DNA of 64,000 bases, taken from Bimastos eiseni (taxonomy: Eukaryota; Annelida; Clitellata; Crassiclitellata; Lumbricidae). Shown here piece after piece: positions 59,849 to 64,000 of the stretch. Made by a program: the position numbers and the translations under genes. The stretch is taken from positions 26,001,516-26,065,515 of the forward strand of contig OY365806.1 of NCBI GenBank assembly GCA_959347315.1, read 5' to 3'. Under the pieces are notes generated by a model that ran no database searches, was not told where the DNA came from, and saw nothing but the letters and a program-made list of their open reading frames with translations. Each line of letters opens with the position of its first letter. The first letter of the stretch is position 1.

Positions 59849-60741
59849 CTGAGGAGTTGCATAAACCCGTATTAAGACGTTTTAGGAAGAGGAAGGTGTA
59901 CGTTGGTGGAATAGATGAAATATGGGCTGCCGATTTAGTCGATATGCAGAGTTTCGCTAAAGATAACGATGGCGTGAAATACTTACTAACCGCAATAGAT
60001 GTGTTTTCCAAGTACGGTTGGATCGTACCATTAAATGATAAGAGTGGAAAATCTACGGCTAGTGGCTTCGTTAAAATATTCGAGAGCGGTAGAAGACCAG
60101 GCAAGGTTTGGGTGGATAAAGGTAAAGAATTTTATAATAAAGACGTTAAGAAATTAGTCGAGTTGTATTCTACGGAGAACGAAGAAAAGTCGTGCGTTGT
60201 TGAGCGTTGGAATAGAACAATGCCTGAAACAATGTTTCAGTATTTTACAGCTAATTCAACTAGACGATATATCGATGTGTTGGATGAAATAGTTAGTAAT
60301 TATAATGAAACTAGGCATTCTTCCATTGAAATGACACCCTCTAAGGCTAGTTTGAAAATTAATGAAAAGGTAGTTTGGATGAACTTATACGGTGATGAGA
60401 TCTCGGAACCTATTAAACCCAGGTTTTCGATCGGTGATAAAGTTAGAATAATGAAGAAGAAGAACATCTTTGAAAACGGTTTTACACCGAGATGGAAGTA
60501 AGAGATCTTCACAATTTCACAGATTCAATACACGGATCCACCAACTTATAAGATCACTGATTATAATGGTGAGGAAATACAGGGCTCATTTTACGAACAG
60601 GAGCTACAGAAGACTACTCAAGAAATATTTAGAATAGAAAAAGTTATCAGGAAACGGGGAAACAAGTCGCTGGTGAAATGGCTTGGTTATCCTGAGTCAT
60701 TTAATTCCTGGGTTGATAATGAAGACTTGGTGGCCGCGTGA
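59816..60741 (+). pseudogene. INT: Polinton DDE integrase with C-terminal chromodomain, one in-frame stop
   Basis: The frame opens near 59816 without an ATG, overlapping the end of the PLA2-like gene. It reads QLAEELHKPVLRRF, then DEIWAADLVDMQSF (first Asp), LLTAIDVFSKYGWIVPL, KVWVDKGKEFYN (second Asp), VVERWNRTM (Glu) and ETRHSSIEMTPSKA. TAA at 60499-60501 follows FTPRWK, and the same frame resumes with ITDYNGEEIQG and a chromodomain, VIRKRGNKSLVKWLGYPESF..W, ending in TGA at 60739-60741. This is a retrovirus-like rve integrase; a chromodomain can steer insertion toward marked chromatin. The DDE triad is intact, but the chromodomain is cut off by the stop. Confidence 0.88.
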
Positions 60742-61015
60742 TGACTCATCATCGAAACTATTGGAATTTCTCGTGACTTTTAACCTACTGGCGGACGTTT
60801 TGACCAAGGGGTTGTGTGTGTGCATGAATTGTGGCTCATTTTTCAATTTTATGGTGGCCTATTTGGTTGGTATTAGAACCATGATGTGGGTTGTTGTGAT
60901 TTTTGGTGATTTTGTAACCTAATTATAGGCTAATAATAGGTTTTGTAACCTATTAGGTGGGTGAATTGACCATAATATTGGTCAATTGTCCCAAGTAGCT
61001 CACTTTCCTATTACT
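60741..61015 (-). repeat. Polinton right terminal inverted repeat
   Basis: Complement of 47996-48270, ending TTACT. It retains the same 9 bp hairpin. The integrase/chromodomain frame stops at its inner edge (TGA 60739-60741). Confidence 0.95.
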
Positions 61016-61021
61016 TATTTC
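61016..61021. repeat. Polinton target-site duplication, right (TATTTC)
   Basis: Identical to 47990-47995, showing that the two ends seen here belong to one insertion event. Confidence 0.93.
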
Positions 61022-61559
61022 ACTTTTGCACCTTAACAGCCGTAAAATAAATACACTGGAGTCAGATCAATAGGCAGAATTTATGGAGAGACCCCAGAGC
61101 TAGCCATCTTTTAGGAGCCTTCGATAGGCATATGTTTAAACCTAGGCCCACATGTGGGAGACGGATTTAGTAAGATACACAGAAATAATGGTAGGCCCTA
61201 CACTTGGAGATGAGTGTTGAACATTCCTTATGGAGTGCCCATTGGTGGCAAAATATTTAGTTTTGGACTGGCACGTCAACATAGGCAGGTAAGTCACTGG
61301 CCACTTAGGCGGAGTGAGTGTGGTCTTTTATTGCAAAATATGATTAGGCCTAGTAGGGTAATATCCAGATGCTTGAAGTCTAAATTGATTGTGGATAAGT
61401 GTTAGCCTCTTGAAAAAGTCATACGTCATAAACTTTGTATAAATGATTATAGAAATTTTTAATTGTTGATTGAGCGCCCGACCTTAAAAATCACCGAGTC
61501 CCTGGGAATTTACCTCTGCCTCATCTATAGGTCAGCCTGCTTGAGATACCCCGTTTGAA

Positions 61560-61985
61560 CTTAATTACCAGGACAAGAACTTTGTACAGAATGGAGTTTG
61601 TAGAGAAAGCCATAGATGCGGGGAAGTTACAAAATTGAGGAAGTTGAGGAAGACAAGCAATTAAATCTGACCTAATCCTCATTTAAACCTGATTGGATAG
61701 GGAATAGAGGGACCTTGTGAAAGTCACTTAAAAGAGAATTGCAATAGTCAATCCTAGAACAGACGAATGCATGAACTAACGAAGTCGAGGTGAATGCGAA
61801 GACAGATAATTTATGTGTGAATGGAATTGAATTGAAAGCATTGTGGACACAGTGTTAGCTGTGTATAATAGCCAGACACTATAAATTGCTTCATGCGGTG
61901 CTGAACGCTGAAACCTTTCGATGACCAATCTGAATCTGAGGGTAATGTCCATCAATTGTTCGAATGGCATTTAGTTAGTTCGATT
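61560..61985 (-). pseudogene. CR1/L2-like LINE RT relic
   Basis: Minus-strand translation contains LVHAFVCSRIDYCNSLLSDF, the motif after the RT palm of CR1/L2 LINEs. Surrounding frames are broken. The relic is old and short. Confidence 0.6.
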
Positions 61986-62265
61986 GATCCAGGAGTGGGT
62001 GTAAAGGGATCGAGAGACACCGTGTTCTATCTATATCCATCCTAATGTGCGTGCATAGGCCTATGTAAAGAACATAGATTTGTGCAACACGAAAACATAA
62101 ATGTTTTCTTGTGTGTATATCATCTATATATAAATATATGTGTGCATATATGTATATATATATAAATGCTTAAGCAACATGCGTGCAAATACATATAATC
62201 TCGTGCGTGTAATTAGGCTGGTATATTTATAGGTGAACAGTGCACACTGCGCACATAGCCACACG

Positions 62266-62295
62266 CACACACACACACACACGCACGCAGACATG

Positions 62296-62345
<50 letters not shown>
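62266..62345. repeat. (CA)n and (TA)n microsatellite
   Basis: A CA run (62266-62282) is followed by a TA run (62297-62345). Confidence 0.93.
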
Positions 62346-62348
<3 letters not shown>

Positions 62349-64000
62349 GTACAAGTCGATCCGACGAATCCTTTGGTTGCGATCGACTGTCGATCTATTT
62401 AAGGGCATGAAGCAATTGACTATGTGAATCTGGCAGCAACTGCTCGACCGACAGGTAAGTATATGGACGATTGTATTTCGTTCGTCCGATACAGTTACCA
62501 TTGTTACTATTGTTCTCATTGTTGTTTATCTGTTGAGGCTATGTTCCACAGGTCGTCTTCTATTTACGCCACTGCCAGTAGCTTTCATATAATTATTATA
62601 AAAAAGGCATCACACGTTCATCTCGGCTGCTTAGCATGAGAAATGTAAATGTCGTAAATTTATTACGCCTTTAAAAATTCACTTCAAAAGGAGCCCAGCT
62701 CAAAGACAGGCGCTATGAGCTCAAGTGCCAGATTGACTTTAATCGAATTCACTGCAAGGTCAGAATGGTGTCCGAACCGAGGAGACAGCGTAGGGTTAAA
62801 TGTTTGAAATGCTGCTGGGGATGGTCAATACAAGCTACAGCGAGAGTATATGTATCTACGTCATCACATCCAAGACAAGTCGAACGGACTAATTGCAAGC
62901 AGCGGAAAGATAATAATTGAGCGTAACTCTTGGAATGACTCTACGCTAATGACTACGAAAGCTCACACTCCAAATTGCCACAAAGTTATGTGAGACAAAG
63001 CAAAGCACAGGTAAGAAGTCGACACGGTTGTAGGCTATGTATAGGCCTACGCGCTTGTCACAATACAAGACTCAAAGATTTTGGCGGTTGACACCGGCTG
63101 TTTTTGTTTGCGTTGATTTTGTAACGACACTGTTCCATATCGAAGATGATTTAGTGCCGCCCTCCTCCTTTCTCCAGGCGTGGGACTGGCACTGTCAAAG
63201 TCCAAACAGTGGTGGAGTTGACACCGGTTGTGCCAGGAGCGTCAACCCTTTGAGTGATGGAGGCAAACCCCGGTTCCAAGTGCCAGGAAGGCAAGATATT
63301 CCCCGCTGAGGCGCAAAAAAGTTCCCTAACTAAAATCGGAGGCATTCGCCTTCGGACCCCCGTATCTGGACGCTCCTAGTTGGGTTGTACAGTGTCGAAC
63401 CTTAAATTCTCGGTGGTAGGTAGAAACGAATTCACTTAAGGTTTGACGTGTCCAGATAAGAAAAGCAAAGGATCATTACTGTTTAAGTTCCCTAAAGACC
63501 CGGATTTAAAAAATAAACTTTATATCTGCCAGCTGAAAGTCTTATTCAGAGTTATTTGATCGTGGTAGTTGACGAATGCCAACACAGATCATGGCAGGAA
63601 ACCAGCTCGGTCACAGTTTTTGTGCTGGTCCTAATTAAGTCCGGATAAAGGAGGAAGTTTTTCCATATGGGTGTCTGGCAGTAAAAACACACACCGAATG
63701 AAATCTTATGTCAGGGAAAAAGGGGGAAACGAACAGTCTCGGACGTCGATCGGGGAACATGTAAGGCCCGCGATACCAATTGAGCGATCTGGTCTGGAGC
63801 GATGTGGTCAGAAAGACATCAGATGATGATGATGATGAGCACCGTCGTGAGGGGGGTGGTCAGAGGGTTGCTGTCCCAGGGCACGGCTCTATGGCAGGGG
63901 CCCGTAGATGTCTAAAACTTTTTTCTAACTGATGAAACCTATGAGATTGTGCAAGAAGGAGCTTAAGTGACTTTACTTACTTACGTTTTCTAATCTATGA

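Larger units (their letters stand above)
47996..61015. mobile_element. Polinton/Maverick DNA transposon, 13,020 bp, degenerate
   Basis: Bounded by 275 bp terminal inverted repeats starting AGT and ending ACT, with a perfect 6 bp target duplication. Polintons are large self-synthesising transposons, related to virophages and adenoviruses, that carry protein-primed polB, a retrovirus-like integrase, a packaging ATPase, a protease and double-jelly-roll capsid genes. Here polB N-terminus, MCP, a candidate mCP, ATPase, integrase and several virion-type genes are recognisable. Late-type genes run on the minus strand; polB, fibre, PLA2-like and integrase genes run on the plus strand. At 13 kb it is shorter than the usual 15-25 kb, because the polB catalytic part is gone and no protease was found. 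A ~1.4 kb internal inverted duplication replaces the missing part. Stops or frameshifts break most genes, so it is probably immobile alone. Confidence 0.97.
61016..64000. other. Right flank, no confirmed gene
   Basis: Holds a LINE relic, microsatellites and unassigned sequence. Near 63440-63530 a plus-strand frame reads CPDKKSKGSLLFKFPKDPDL, which loosely recalls the start of a THAP domain, but it is short and soon broken. (GAT)n runs near 63820. Confidence 0.4.

Noticed and set aside
47996..61015. Virophage or integrated adenovirus instead of a Polinton
   Set aside because: AGT/ACT termini, 275 bp TIRs, a 6 bp target duplication, chromodomain integrase and polB with a SAP-like start are the Polinton set.
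47996..61015. Adenain-type cysteine protease gene
   Set aside because: I looked for a gene with the His...Asp...Cys pattern in both strands of the element and found none; it is probably lost.
63440..63560. THAP-domain gene
   Set aside because: Only a short FKFPKDPDL-like phrase with one Cys; not enough for a gene call.

Overview
The window looks like a bilaterian invertebrate nuclear genome, probably marine: it is AT-rich, has a split 16-exon gene, many decayed LINEs, SINEs and MITEs, (TA)n microsatellites, and a Polinton/Maverick DNA transposon of the invertebrate type. Species cannot be fixed from the sequence. Protein names come from motif and exon recognition, without any database search.

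Layout. (1) 1-1128, minus: 5' part of a TRIM/RBCC-type RING, B-box, coiled-coil gene that runs off the left edge. (2) 1129-4990: no gene; microsatellites, an ~840 bp MITE and an exact 220 bp tandem duplication. (3) 4991-6373, minus: a C2H2 protein with 14 regular fingers and one irregular finger. (4) 6374-16299: a large intergenic stretch holding three hAT-like MITEs with 8 bp target duplications, a decayed copy of part of the zinc-finger exon, a LINE tail, an AATATTCAT-rich block and a degenerate minisatellite. (5) 16300-32511, minus: a complete TAO-family (Ste20/MAP4K-like) kinase gene, 16 coding exons, 907 codons, every junction in phase; one intron appears to be GC-AG. Its introns carry two copies of a tRNA-derived SINE, three LINE tails and another hAT-like MITE. 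(6) 32512-47995: no confident host gene; a CR1/L2-like LINE with a YADD box, a second degenerate reverse transcriptase, another MITE, and at about 37.0-39.2 kb an unusual array in which six segments resembling the 28S rDNA R2 insertion site are mixed with short hairpins whose stems differ between copies yet still pair. (7) 47996-61015: a 13,020 bp Polinton with 275 bp terminal inverted repeats (AGT...ACT) and a perfect 6 bp target duplication TATTTC. (8) 61016-64000: a LINE relic, microsatellites and unassigned sequence.

Polinton. It carries an N-terminal piece of protein-primed DNA polymerase B, a major capsid protein, a candidate minor capsid protein, several small virion-type proteins, a packaging ATPase, a gene with a zinc ribbon and parvovirus-like phospholipase A2 motifs, a DDE integrase with a chromodomain, and a fibre-like protein with two discoidin-like modules. 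Most genes are broken. The catalytic part of polB is missing, replaced by a ~1.4 kb inverted copy of the element's own 55.8-57.2 kb segment, which joins in frame to the fibre gene. No protease was found. The element looks immobile by itself. Most element genes have an A/T-rich box of the form TATAAAATG directly on the start codon.
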